This document shows, one piece after another, positions 1 through 6,008 of a stretch of 9,793 nucleotides of DNA. The DNA is from JANWHF01 sp036276235 (GTDB taxonomy: Bacteria > Planctomycetota > Phycisphaerae > Tepidisphaerales > Tepidisphaeraceae): assembly GCA_036276235.1 (NCBI GenBank), contig DATBDZ010000224.1:1-9793 (forward strand). The letters are read 5' to 3'. The number at the start of each line of letters is the position of its first letter. Positions within the stretch are counted from its first letter, which is position 1. The position numbers and the translations under genes were made by a program. The notes below the pieces were generated by a model. It saw only the letters and a list, made by a program, of their open reading frames with translations. It had not been told where the DNA came from and did no database searches.

Positions 1-891
1 TCCACCGGAACACACTGGTTTGTTTTGGGGCTGATGTCTTTGGCGGGTGTGAAGGTGGTCCCCGCGTTGCACTGCGCGCTCTGGCCGGCGGGGCGGAAGC
101 CGACCGGATTCGTCGGCCGGACAATCGCGCGGCTCGATGGGTTCTTCTGGCGGAGATGCGCCGCCGCCACGATCTGCGTCTCGCCCGAATGCGAGCGGCA
201 GGTGCGTGATATCGCGGGCCATCCGCGCGGGCCGATGTTTCAAGTTCGCGCGCAATATCGGCGCGGGTATCTGGATGCGCTGCCGCGCCCAAAATGGCCG
301 GCGGACGGTGCAATGCGAATCATGTACGCCGGCCGCATCGAGCGGAACAAGGGCGTCTTTGATCTGCTGGAAATTGCGCGGCGATTGCAGAGCGAGCGGC
401 CCGGCCGCTTCGTCTGGGAAATCTGCGGCACCGGCTCCGCCGACGCCGAGCTTTCGCGGGCAGCGGCACAAGCGGGGCTTGATGGAATCTTCCAACTGCG
501 CGGCAAGCTCGATCGCACCGCGATGGCCGAAGCATTTGCCCGATCGCACGTCGTCATCGTCCCCACCACCGCCGACTTCGCGGAAGGGTTGAACAAGGTC
601 TGCGTTGAATCGATCCTTGCCGGCCGACCGGTCGTCACGAGCATTCATTCCAATGCAATCGACGTCCTGGGCGCGTCGGCAATCGAAGTCCCCTCCGGCA
701 ACCCCCACGCCTACGGCGATGCGCTGCTGCGCCTCGCCGATGACCGCGACGCCTATGAAAGAGCCTGCGCGGCATGCCACCAAGTCCAAGAGCAGTTTTA
801 TGACAACGCCAACTCATGGGGAACGGCGCTAAGATCGATTCTGACTTCCTTCGACAATGTGCCGGATGGGACCGGGCAACGGTTGAAATAA
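1..891 (+). CDS. GT4-type glycosyltransferase, 5' end outside the window
   Basis: The reading frame is open from the first base and ends with TAA at 889-891, giving the last 296 residues of the protein; the true start lies upstream. It probably transfers a sugar from a nucleotide-sugar donor to a growing glycan at the cytoplasmic face of the inner membrane. Most of the C-terminal Glycos_transf_1 domain is visible: a beta-strand and phosphate-binding turn 'MYAGRIERNKGVFDLLE' (about residues 106-122), and the E-x7-E donor-binding motif EGLNKVCVE with glutamates at partial residues 195 and 203, followed by 'ILAGRPVVTS'. The upstream part, with 'VPALHCALWPAG' near residue 28, fits the end of the N-terminal acceptor domain. 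The C-terminal tail after about residue 280 is polar and unconserved-looking. The family call is strong; donor, acceptor and linkage cannot be read from sequence. It could be the last gene of an operon entering from the left. Confidence 0.9.
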   Translation, partial: STGTHWFVLGLMSLAGVKVVPALHCALWPAGRKPTGFVGRTIARLDGFFWRRCAAATICVSPECERQVRDIAGHPRGPMFQVRAQYRRGYLDALPRPKWPADGAMRIMYAGRIERNKGVFDLLEIARRLQSERPGRFVWEICGTGSADAELSRAAAQAGLDGIFQLRGKLDRTAMAEAFARSHVVIVPTTADFAEGLNKVCVESILAGRPVVTSIHSNAIDVLGASAIEVPSGNPHAYGDALLRLADDRDAYERACAACHQVQEQFYDNANSWGTALRSILTSFDNVPDGTGQRLK

Positions 892-986
892 CCGGCTAAA
901 AAATGAAAAGCAGTTAAGTCCATTCCTTCGTCTCCGTCTTTGGAGTCGAGACACCTTGCCGCGACTGCGTTAACCGTTGAGCCCGT

Positions 987-1006
987 CGCGGCGGGTTCGC
1001 GCCGCG
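987..1006. terminator. GC-rich hairpin downstream of the first glycosyltransferase
   Basis: A perfect 7-bp stem CGCGGCG/CGCCGCG (987-993 with 1000-1006) encloses a 6-base loop, about 95 bases after the stop of the first glycosyltransferase and 40 bases before the small membrane protein. There is no T-tract on either side, so it is not a classical intrinsic terminator. It could be a weak terminator, an mRNA-stabilising hairpin, or chance in GC-rich DNA. The rest of the 892-1046 gap shows no convincing promoter. Confidence 0.25.
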
Positions 1007-1046
1007 GAGCATGGATATGAAGTGACTATCAAGAATTTGCATCGTT

Positions 1047-1448
1047 ATGGCGCTCCTGCTCGCCGCGCTGCTGATTCGCAGCATGCTGGTATTCGATCAA
1101 CTGAGCTTCCGGTGGCATAAGCACGATCTCTTTGCCGAGTCGTGCAACTTTGAGGTGCTGGTCGCCTGGTATGAATATACGCCGCAGACCCGGTACGATG
1201 TCCCTGGGTGGCTGATCGTGACGCTCGAACGTCGCCCGATGGGCGAAGCGCGCGGCGCATGGGCTCGAGTGGGGCCGCGCTTCGATGCGGACGATTACTT
1301 CGCCGGCAACTACACGGCCCGCTCGGCGCAATTCCCCCATTGGTTTGGAATCGTCGCGCTGCTTTCGTTGCCGGCCATGCAATTGGCGGTGCGCCAATTC
1401 CGGCGGCGTGGAAAACTCCCGCCGGCTTTCCCGGTCTCTACGGCGTAG
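1047..1448 (+). CDS. Small membrane-anchored hypothetical protein with two terminal hydrophobic segments
   Basis: A 133-residue protein starting at ATG 1047 and ending at TAG 1446-1448. It has a short hydrophobic N-terminal segment (MALLLAALLI, residues 1-10), a polar middle rich in Trp, Tyr and Arg (about 20-95), and a second hydrophobic segment 'FGIVALLSLPAMQLAV' (about 100-115), followed by a basic tail (RQFRRRGK). This helix-soluble-helix-basic plan, with Pro-His-Trp just before the second helix, resembles a small protein family of unknown function that I associate with planctomycete genomes; no enzymatic motif is visible. The first helix is short for a transmembrane segment. An in-frame TGA at 1023 limits extension to a few residues using non-ATG codons, so the N-terminus may be genuinely short or damaged. 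No Shine-Dalgarno is evident. It lies between the first glycosyltransferase and a convergent acyltransferase, 44 bases from the latter's stop. Other frames in the same interval look like shadows. Confidence 0.6.
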   Translation: MALLLAALLIRSMLVFDQLSFRWHKHDLFAESCNFEVLVAWYEYTPQTRYDVPGWLIVTLERRPMGEARGAWARVGPRFDADDYFAGNYTARSAQFPHWFGIVALLSLPAMQLAVRQFRRRGKLPPAFPVSTA

Positions 1449-1456
1449 ATTCGTGA

Positions 1457-1490
1457 GCTCAGGGCGCTTCAACGATCGTGCGGCTTGAGC
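1457..1490. terminator. Hairpin between convergent genes, candidate bidirectional terminator
   Basis: The 44-base gap between the small membrane protein (stop at 1448) and the convergent acyltransferase (stop at 1493) is almost filled by an imperfect inverted repeat. Arms at 1457-1467 and 1480-1490 pair at 10 of 11 positions, including one G-T wobble, with one G-G mismatch and a 12-base loop. Its position fits a terminator serving both genes. No T-run follows on either strand, so its strength is uncertain. Confidence 0.4.
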
Positions 1491-1492
1491 CG

Positions 1493-2695
1493 CTACGAAC
1501 TTACCGGCGAAACGTCCGCCGGCACAAACGCGGGAACCACAACGTTAGCCGGTGTCGGCGCGCTTGGCGGCACCAGCGCGCCGCGGGACTGGCGAGCTCG
1601 GCCGACCTGTGCGCGCTCGACCAGACAATAGAAGACATACCCGACCGCGATACTCAGCAGGACCTGTGCCCAGTAATGCCAGATGAACGTTTGGGCGGTT
1701 GGCGGATGCGAGCGCGTCAGCTGCAAGAATGCCCCCATTACGAGCGGATGAATCAAATAGAGGCTATAAGAAAACAGCCCGATCCACATAATCGGCCGGA
1801 ACAGCGGGGATCGGTACATGGCACCATCGAGTGGATGGAGGACCTTCAGTGCAATCGCGCACGTGAGGCATACCGCCAGTTGGATGCCGAGATTCTCCGG
1901 ACCTGTGGCTGGCGACGCGGGCCTGGGAAGTTGCAGAAACGCGATGATGGTTAGCGGGATCAGCACAGCCGATGACAGGCGCCGCCAGCGCCGTCCTGCC
2001 ACCAGGTCATAAGCCAACACGCCGAGGCCAAACTGTGGCCACAGGTCAAACGGGAAGGGAAAATGTCGGCCGAAAATGTAAGCCAAAAGGCTTGCGCCGC
2101 TAATCGAGTGCAAAATCAGCAGCATGCCGCGCACGCGCCCTCCGACAAGCCGCGTGACAAGCATCACGAGCAATACGACAGCGTAGAACATGACTTCATA
2201 ACAAAGCGTCCAGAAGACGGCGATTAAATACGGCTGGCTGAATGAGCGCTGGGTAATGGTCAACGTCGAAAACACGAAAGCCGGGTTACGAAATAGCGCC
2301 ACCCCATCCGAAAGATGGCTGGTGCTGAGTGCTCCGTGGCTAACCATCATCTTTGCCGCGACCGCTAGCGCGGCGGCAGCGAGACACGTCGCAAGATAGG
2401 GGGGATAAATCCGTAGGAAACGGGCTCGCACGAATGCCCGTGCGCCGTCGGGGCGGCCCAACATGGCGCATGCGGACCCGCAGATACAGTAACCGCTTAC
2501 GACAAAAAAGATCGGAACGCCAAGCCGTCCCCACGCGCTTACCGCGTAAAAGCCATTGCGAAGGAGATCGGGAAACCGCAGCGGAACGGTGGTCTGCATT
2601 GCGTGCAACATGACGACCCCGAGGCTCGCCAAGCCGCGCCACGCATCGAGTGTGCGGTATCGCTCAAGAGGTATTGGCTTGCCGGCATCAAGCAT
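1493..2695 (-). CDS. Membrane O-acyltransferase, acyltransferase-3 family (copy A)
   Basis: A 400-residue polytopic membrane protein, the usual size for the acyltransferase-3 family (Pfam PF01757; OafA/ExoZ-like). Family hallmarks appear in order: the first-helix motif 'RTLDAWRGLASLGVVMLHAM' (about residues 14-33) with the conserved Arg and the likely catalytic His31; 'FFVVSGYCI' (63-71); the cytoplasmic 'RARFLRIYPPYL' (90-101); 'FWTLCYEVMFY' (162-172); and near the C-terminus 'FSYSLYLIHPLV'. About ten hydrophobic helices are predicted, then a Pro/Ala/Val-rich tail of about 35 residues. It probably moves acetyl or another acyl group onto a sugar of the surface glycan. I chose ATG 2695-2693 because homology begins right after it. 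The frame stays open to 2932, but the extra 79 residues are low-complexity, lack family features and would run through the divergent control region. The ribosome site is weak: a GGGG run 9 bases upstream, or GGAGAGG about 17 upstream. It is more diverged from copies B and C than they are from each other. Confidence 0.9.
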   Translation of the reverse strand: MLDAGKPIPLERYRTLDAWRGLASLGVVMLHAMQTTVPLRFPDLLRNGFYAVSAWGRLGVPIFFVVSGYCICGSACAMLGRPDGARAFVRARFLRIYPPYLATCLAAAALAVAAKMMVSHGALSTSHLSDGVALFRNPAFVFSTLTITQRSFSQPYLIAVFWTLCYEVMFYAVVLLVMLVTRLVGGRVRGMLLILHSISGASLLAYIFGRHFPFPFDLWPQFGLGVLAYDLVAGRRWRRLSSAVLIPLTIIAFLQLPRPASPATGPENLGIQLAVCLTCAIALKVLHPLDGAMYRSPLFRPIMWIGLFSYSLYLIHPLVMGAFLQLTRSHPPTAQTFIWHYWAQVLLSIAVGYVFYCLVERAQVGRARQSRGALVPPSAPTPANVVVPAFVPADVSPVSS

Positions 2696-2853
2696 GATCG
2701 AATTCCCCGAAACCTCTCCAAAGACGGTGCAGCGCGGCGGAGTCGCAGCCCATGCAGCACCCGGTGCTGGGGCTGACCAAAGGGCATGCCCAGCGCAGGA
2801 CGCCGCAAATCCAGACGGCTGACGCAGTTGGTTGACTGGGTCTATCGGTATCC

Positions 2854-2907
2854 GTTGGCCAGTCCCCAATCCATACGGCCAACAAGCCCATTGCGCGGAG
2901 GCGCAAT
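2854..2907 (-). promoter_or_regulatory. Structured mRNA leader of acyltransferase A (candidate RNA element)
   Basis: Immediately after the expected start, the minus-strand RNA can form two hairpins. Hairpin 1 is ATTGCGC-CTCC-GCGCAAT, a perfect 7-bp stem with a 4-base loop (2907-2890). Hairpin 2 is GTTGGCC/GGCCAAC, a perfect 7-bp stem around a 16-base loop (2883-2854). The same pair appears in the plus-strand copy at 3064-3117. I do not recognise a known riboswitch class; the ligand or protein partner, if any, is unknown. Confidence 0.4.
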
Positions 2908-2917
2908 CCCAACGTGA

Positions 2918-2945
2918 ATTATGCTGCCTCAATCCAATTCGTCAA
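2918..2945 (-). promoter_or_regulatory. Sigma-70-like promoter for acyltransferase A
   Basis: On the minus strand TTGACG (2945-2940) is separated by exactly 16 bases from CATAAT (2923-2918). Each hexamer matches the sigma-70 consensus at five of six positions. Transcription would start near 2911, giving a leader of about 215 nucleotides before the ATG at 2695. The same hexamers and spacing occur in the facing promoter at 3026-3053, which makes a chance match less likely. Confidence 0.55.
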
Positions 2946-3025
2946 CCAATTTCGAGCGGCCCATTCGAACCAGCCATGATACGGTGATCTGCCGACGCGG
3001 TTCAGTCGCCAATGCCTGGCGCATG

Positions 3026-3053
3026 TTGACGAACGGGAATCAGGGGGCATAAT
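3026..3053 (+). promoter_or_regulatory. Sigma-70-like promoter for the second glycosyltransferase
   Basis: TTGACG (3026-3031) and CATAAT (3048-3053) are separated by 16 bases, the same hexamers and spacer length as the facing promoter at 2918-2945. Ten of the 16 spacer bases also match. Transcription would start near 3060, giving a leader of about 143 nucleotides before the ATG at 3203. Confidence 0.6.
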
Positions 3054-3063
3054 CCGAATGGAA

Positions 3064-3117
3064 TTGCGCTGGTAGTGCGGCGGGCTGTTGGCCGGATGAT
3101 CTTGGGGATCGGCTAAC
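3064..3117 (+). promoter_or_regulatory. Structured mRNA leader of the second glycosyltransferase (candidate RNA element)
   Basis: Two hairpins are possible just after the expected start. Hairpin 1 pairs TTGCGC (3064-3069) with GTGCGG (3075-3080) around the loop TGGTA, using three G-U wobbles. Hairpin 2 pairs GTTGGCC (3087-3093) with GGCTAAC (3111-3117) around a 17-base loop, using one G-U wobble. In the minus-strand copy the same stems are fully Watson-Crick, so several of the differences between copies preserve pairing. This suggests selection on RNA structure, though two sequences are too few to prove it. Confidence 0.4.
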
Positions 3118-3202
3118 CGAAGCGGCCCGCAAATCCCGCATAAGTAACCCATTTTTGAACCGACTGGGTTCGACCGCGTAGAGCGGTAAGGGTCTGATTG
3201 TC

Positions 3203-4561
3203 ATGTCGTCCATTGATCGTGCCATTGATGTGCAGGTGCCCGTGAGCGGTCCCGACGAACGGGAGCGGCGCCAGGGAACGAATACCGCCGCGCCGGCGCT
3301 TCCGGGAACTGGGATGAGAATCGCCTGGCTCGGACCTGTCGGTGAAGTGGGCGGCGGGCCCAGCCTTGGCCTCCTTCTGCTGGAGAGCGTTCTGCGCGAG
3401 GGCGTCGCGGTCGATTATTTCACCGGTGACGGCAAGCTTCCGGCATCACTTGATGGATTTGCGAACCTATCGGTGGTGACCGTAAGCGGGTGGTGGCAAT
3501 GGGGAAGGTGGTATAGCCGCCGGCAGATGGCCGCCTTTATCTCTGGCGCGTTTGCTCGAGCGCAGGGGCACAATCGCCTTGCCACGATGCTGCTCGATCG
3601 CCATCGCCGCCAACCGTACGACTGCATATTTCAGTGGTCGTACTCGGAGTTGTTCAAGCTGGGCCGCCACCTCGCGGAGCTGCCGCCGGTGATTGTTTAT
3701 CCGGGGGTGCACGCCGCCGGAGAGCTGCGCTGGCATCGCCGCGAAAGCGCTTATGCGCTGAAATCAGAGCCGGCGTTGATGCATTATGCCATTCGCTGCA
3801 TTCTACGTTTTCGAACTTTCGTGCAGCGCCGGGAAATGCGCAAGCCCGCGCTGATCATTGGGCTGAGCCGCCGCTTCAATGAGCTTCTGGTTCAGGATTA
3901 CGGCTTATCGCCGCAGCGTATGGCGCTGCTCTATCATCCGATTCGCGAGGCGGGCGAGACGTCCATCGTCGAGAATCGCCGCCCGCCCGGTTCGCCGATC
4001 AAGCTGCTTTTTGTCGGCCGCATCAGCGTCCGCAAAGGCATTGAACAACTGGTTCAACTGAGCCATTCGCTCGACGACCTGGCCGGCAAAATTCAGATCG
4101 ATGTTGTCGGCGACCGGACGCAATGGTCGGATTACACGGCACATTTGAAGGAGCTCAATCCGCGAACGGCGCGGTTCCGGGGATCGATACCGCATCGGGA
4201 CATGCCAGCCGTTTACGATAACGCCGACATCCTGCTGGTCCCCAGCATGTATGAGCCGGGCGGGCTGGTGGTTGGAGAGGCGCTGAGCCACGGCGTATGC
4301 GTGGTCGCCAGCGACGAAGTCGGTTCGGCCGAGCCAATCGCCGGCGACTGCTGCCGCGTGTTTCCCGCCGGCGACATGGCCGCGTTCGAGACGTGCGTGC
4401 GGCGGCTCATCAACGATGTGACCGAAACACCCGGCTTACGGGCCCGCGCCGTGGAAGAGGCCCGCGCGCATTTTGCGCCGGCTCCGGCCGGCGAGCGCCT
4501 CGTGAGCCTGATGCAACAATGCACCCGGCCGCGCGCGGCCTCTGTCGGGTCTGCGTCGTAG
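3203..4561 (+). CDS. GT4-type glycosyltransferase
   Basis: A 452-residue protein ending with TAG at 4559-4561. It has a GT-B fold: the N-terminal domain starts at 'MRIAWLGPVGEVGGGPS' (residues 38-54), whose glycine-rich turn is typical of the acceptor-side domain, and the C-terminal Glycos_transf_1 domain starts around 'KLLFVGRISVRKGIEQLV' (about 265-285). The donor-binding E-x7-E motif is EPGGLVVGE, glutamates at residues 351 and 359, followed by 'ALSHGVCVVASDEVG'. It should transfer a sugar from a nucleotide-sugar to a lipid-linked glycan in the cytoplasm. ATG 3203 has a plausible ribosome site (AAGGG about 10 bases upstream). However, the first 37 residues are polar and disordered-looking, and ATG 3314 sits exactly where homology begins with GGGAACTGGG just before it. 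The shorter start (415 residues) is a real alternative. It has its own promoter at 3026-3053 and converges on the FkbM gene with a 100-base gap that holds no clear terminator. Confidence 0.9.
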   Translation: MSSIDRAIDVQVPVSGPDERERRQGTNTAAPALPGTGMRIAWLGPVGEVGGGPSLGLLLLESVLREGVAVDYFTGDGKLPASLDGFANLSVVTVSGWWQWGRWYSRRQMAAFISGAFARAQGHNRLATMLLDRHRRQPYDCIFQWSYSELFKLGRHLAELPPVIVYPGVHAAGELRWHRRESAYALKSEPALMHYAIRCILRFRTFVQRREMRKPALIIGLSRRFNELLVQDYGLSPQRMALLYHPIREAGETSIVENRRPPGSPIKLLFVGRISVRKGIEQLVQLSHSLDDLAGKIQIDVVGDRTQWSDYTAHLKELNPRTARFRGSIPHRDMPAVYDNADILLVPSMYEPGGLVVGEALSHGVCVVASDEVGSAEPIAGDCCRVFPAGDMAAFETCVRRLINDVTETPGLRARAVEEARAHFAPAPAGERLVSLMQQCTRPRAASVGSAS

Positions 4562-4661
4562 GACCCTTTCGAGACTACGAAGCGCATCGGTATTCGTGCC
4601 GCAACATCGAACTCGCCCGACAACATCCAAAAGCGATTTTACGCTCCGTTGTTGCTTGTTA

Positions 4662-5483
4662 TCACCTAGGCTCCATGATTGCGTGCCATCGGATGGGCCC
4701 TTGCGGGATCTCGCCGCCAGCGAGGGGGCGGGTTTGGTAGCCGAGTTCTTGGCTTGCCCGATCGCAGATTTCGGTGAAAGCCGCCCCGAGCCAATGCACC
4801 TCGCACAGGACGATCGGGCGATGTTGTGCCAGCGTCTGCCACATCCCTTTGAGGACGTTTACCTCGGCGCCCTCGGCGTCGATCATGACCACTCGGGGCG
4901 GAGGAAGCGTGCCCGCCGCGAGCAGGGCGTCGATCTGAACGATGCGGACGGAGATTTTTTTGCCTGGCGCGGGAGCGGCGCCATCGACCAGCTTAAACTC
5001 GGTGCCGCCGCGTTCGACCAGCAGCTCGCCTTGTCCCTCTTTGTCGGAGACGGCGCACTCGTGGACATTGACGTTTACAAAACCATTGCGCGCGGCGTTG
5101 TCGCGGATCGCCCCAGCGCTGCCGGCGAACGGCTCAAATGCGTGGACGTGGCCGCTGGGCCCGACGAGCCGCGCGGCGATGATCGCGAAAAAGCCGACGT
5201 TGGCGCCGATGTCGTAGAAGACATCGCCGGGCTTGAGAAGCCGCGCGAGCGCCTCCTGCTCCTCGATATCGCTGGTTCCCAGTGCGTAGCCCGGGTTCCC
5301 GCCGGCGGGGTCAAATCGAAGGCCTTTGCCCACGCCATGGCGCATGACCGATTCGCCCCGGCTAAAGCCGGCGCCGGCGCGGCGAATGAGCGGTGCGAGG
5401 ATCGGATATCGGAATTGCAGCTGGCCCGCGGCGCGAACCCATCCGGGCGGAAGCCGGCGAACGATCGTGCGAATCAATGACAT
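4662..5483 (-). CDS. FkbM-family SAM-dependent methyltransferase
   Basis: A 273-residue protein from ATG 5483 to TGA at 4664-4662. It carries the FkbM methyltransferase fold (Pfam PF05050): SAM-binding motif I 'VFYDIGANVGFFAI' (residues 88-101), the acidic strand 'VHAFEPF' (113-119), the FkbM signature 'VVMIDAEGAEVNVLKGM' (198-214) and 'PIVLCEVH' (223-230). FkbM-type enzymes in glycan clusters usually O-methylate a sugar hydroxyl, and that is the inferred role here. The N-terminal 70 residues are less typical but contain a common pre-motif region ending in 'YALGTSDIEEQEALARLLKP'. The start is uncertain: ATG 5483 has GGAG directly against it, too close to be ideal, and the frame extends to a GTG at 5531, adding 16 residues. 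It is transcribed alone, leftward, toward the convergent glycosyltransferase. No good promoter was found upstream; a TAAGAT hexamer near 5507 lacks a matching -35. Confidence 0.9.
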   Translation of the reverse strand: MSLIRTIVRRLPPGWVRAAGQLQFRYPILAPLIRRAGAGFSRGESVMRHGVGKGLRFDPAGGNPGYALGTSDIEEQEALARLLKPGDVFYDIGANVGFFAIIAARLVGPSGHVHAFEPFAGSAGAIRDNAARNGFVNVNVHECAVSDKEGQGELLVERGGTEFKLVDGAAPAPGKKISVRIVQIDALLAAGTLPPPRVVMIDAEGAEVNVLKGMWQTLAQHRPIVLCEVHWLGAAFTEICDRASQELGYQTRPLAGGEIPQGPIRWHAIMEPR

Positions 5484-5591
5484 CTCCGGTTGAACGTCCC
5501 CCGATCTTATCGCGCGAAACGCGCTTTGCACGGATCGCGAGTTTGAGCCGCATTCACGGGGGTGAGTGACAATATCGGCGACGAGTCTTGT

Positions 5592-5700
5592 TCCCTCCTC
5601 CGGTACTCCGGGGGAGGGTTAGGGTGGGGGCCGTTCGCGAAAGGCGCGTCTTCTACACAACCCCCACCCCCAGCCCTTCCCCGGAGTACCGGAGGAGGGA
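5592..5700. repeat. GC-rich palindromic intergenic repeat (REP/MITE-like)
   Basis: A long inverted repeat: the arm at 5592-5630 is nearly the reverse complement of the arm at 5661-5700. The outer 22 bases of each arm are identical, and the inner part differs by a few bases and one indel. A 30-base non-symmetric centre lies between. The arms combine a CTCCGG-type outer palindrome with a G-rich inner block (AGGGTGGGGG). Translated in any frame it gives Pro/Arg-rich text such as 'PSPEYRRRE', which I recall as a spurious product of dispersed repeats in several GC-rich genomes. No transposase is present, so it would be a non-autonomous element or an extragenic palindrome. It could also act as a transcription or mRNA-end barrier between divergent genes. 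Confidence 0.8.
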
Positions 5701-5840
5701 GAAATGCCGCCACGTAAAGCGTCATGTACCCATTTGCGGGCGCGGTGGCCCTTGGAATATCCGCCATTTTCAAGGCATCACCGCATACTGCGGGTATCGT
5801 GGCCTCGTTGCTATCGGCTGGCTGCGACTCGCAATGCCAC

Positions 5841-5975
5841 AATCGCGTTAATTTAGGAAAGATGGTGCATTTTTCGGAACCAATCTATATGCGCATAACA
5901 TGTTGTAAAAAAAGCATTTGAGACACACATATTTATTAACATCGATGCACCATTTGCACCGTTTTCGCATTTTCG
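5841..5975. promoter_or_regulatory. AT-rich segment with symmetrical 9-mers, candidate promoter/operator
   Basis: Base composition drops sharply to AT-rich here, against a GC-rich background. ATGGTGCAT (5862-5870) and its exact reverse complement ATGCACCAT (5945-5953) flank the most AT-rich part. The right copy overlaps a tandem pair TGCACCATT/TGCACCGTT (5946-5954, 5955-5963). This arrangement suits a regulator-binding region in front of the rightward operon that begins at 6203. Possible -35 and -10 hexamers (TTGTAA 5903, CATATT 5928) have a poor 19-base spacing, so I do not call a specific promoter. Confidence 0.35.
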
Positions 5976-6008
5976 GGAGGTGCGTTGTTCGGCTGAGCAA
6001 ACCTTTAT

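Larger units (their letters stand above)
2852..3119. repeat. Imperfect inverted repeat of about 95-base arms
   Basis: The minus strand read from 2945 down to 2852 aligns with the plus strand read from 3026 up to 3119. Hand alignment gives about 66 identities in 96 columns (69%) with a few one-base gaps. The first 28 bases match at 22 positions, and the blocks ATTGCGC, GGGCT and GTTGGCCG are identical. The similarity starts sharply at TTGACG on the inner side and fades beyond GGC[C/T]AAC on the outer side. The 80-base spacer (2946-3025) is not symmetrical. The arms point away from each other, each toward the gene on its side. Confidence 0.75.
2696..3202. other. Divergent intergenic control region (507 bases)
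   Basis: This stretch separates the leftward acyltransferase from the rightward glycosyltransferase. I see no convincing gene in it: the open frames on both strands are short, low-complexity and lack recognisable motifs. It does contain two facing copies of a promoter-plus-leader unit (2852-2945 on the minus strand and 3026-3119 on the plus strand), annotated separately. It also has a small hairpin GAACC/GGTTC at 3157-3161 and 3167-3171. The 80 bases between the copies (2946-3025) show no clear symmetry. Confidence 0.7.

Noticed and set aside
2696..2932. 79-codon N-terminal extension of acyltransferase A on the minus strand
   Set aside because: The acyltransferase-3 fold begins right after Met at 2695. 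The extension is Trp/Cys/Pro-rich with no family features and runs through the predicted promoter and hairpin leader.
2828..2949. Exact 9-base inverted pair TTGGTTGAC / GTCAACCAA
   Set aside because: No extension of similarity beyond 9 bases; the right copy overlaps the minus-strand -35 hexamer, so a coincidental match is likely.
2803..3136. Direct repeat CCGCAAATCC at 2803-2812 and 3127-3136
   Set aside because: An isolated 10-mer whose relative orientation does not fit the inverted-repeat arms; probably chance.
2919..3152. 77-codon minus-strand frame in the divergent region
   Set aside because: No ribosome site and no recognisable motif, and it spans the spacer and inverted-repeat arms, whose conservation is not codon-like.
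4601..4655. Possible terminator in the gap between the convergent glycosyltransferase and FkbM genes (GCAACA/TGTTGC, with AGCG/CGCT inside)
   Set aside because: Stems of 4-6 bases with long unpaired stretches and no T-run; not better than chance.
4596..5480. 294-codon plus-strand frame
   Set aside because: It lies antisense to the FkbM methyltransferase, which has clear SAM-binding and FkbM motifs. Long antisense frames are expected in GC-rich coding DNA.
5507..5842. 111-codon minus-strand frame across the palindromic repeat
   Set aside because: Its Pro/Arg-rich centre (PPPVLRGRAGGG, PHPNPPPEYRRRE) is the translation of the repeat itself, a familiar false gene in GC-rich genomes.
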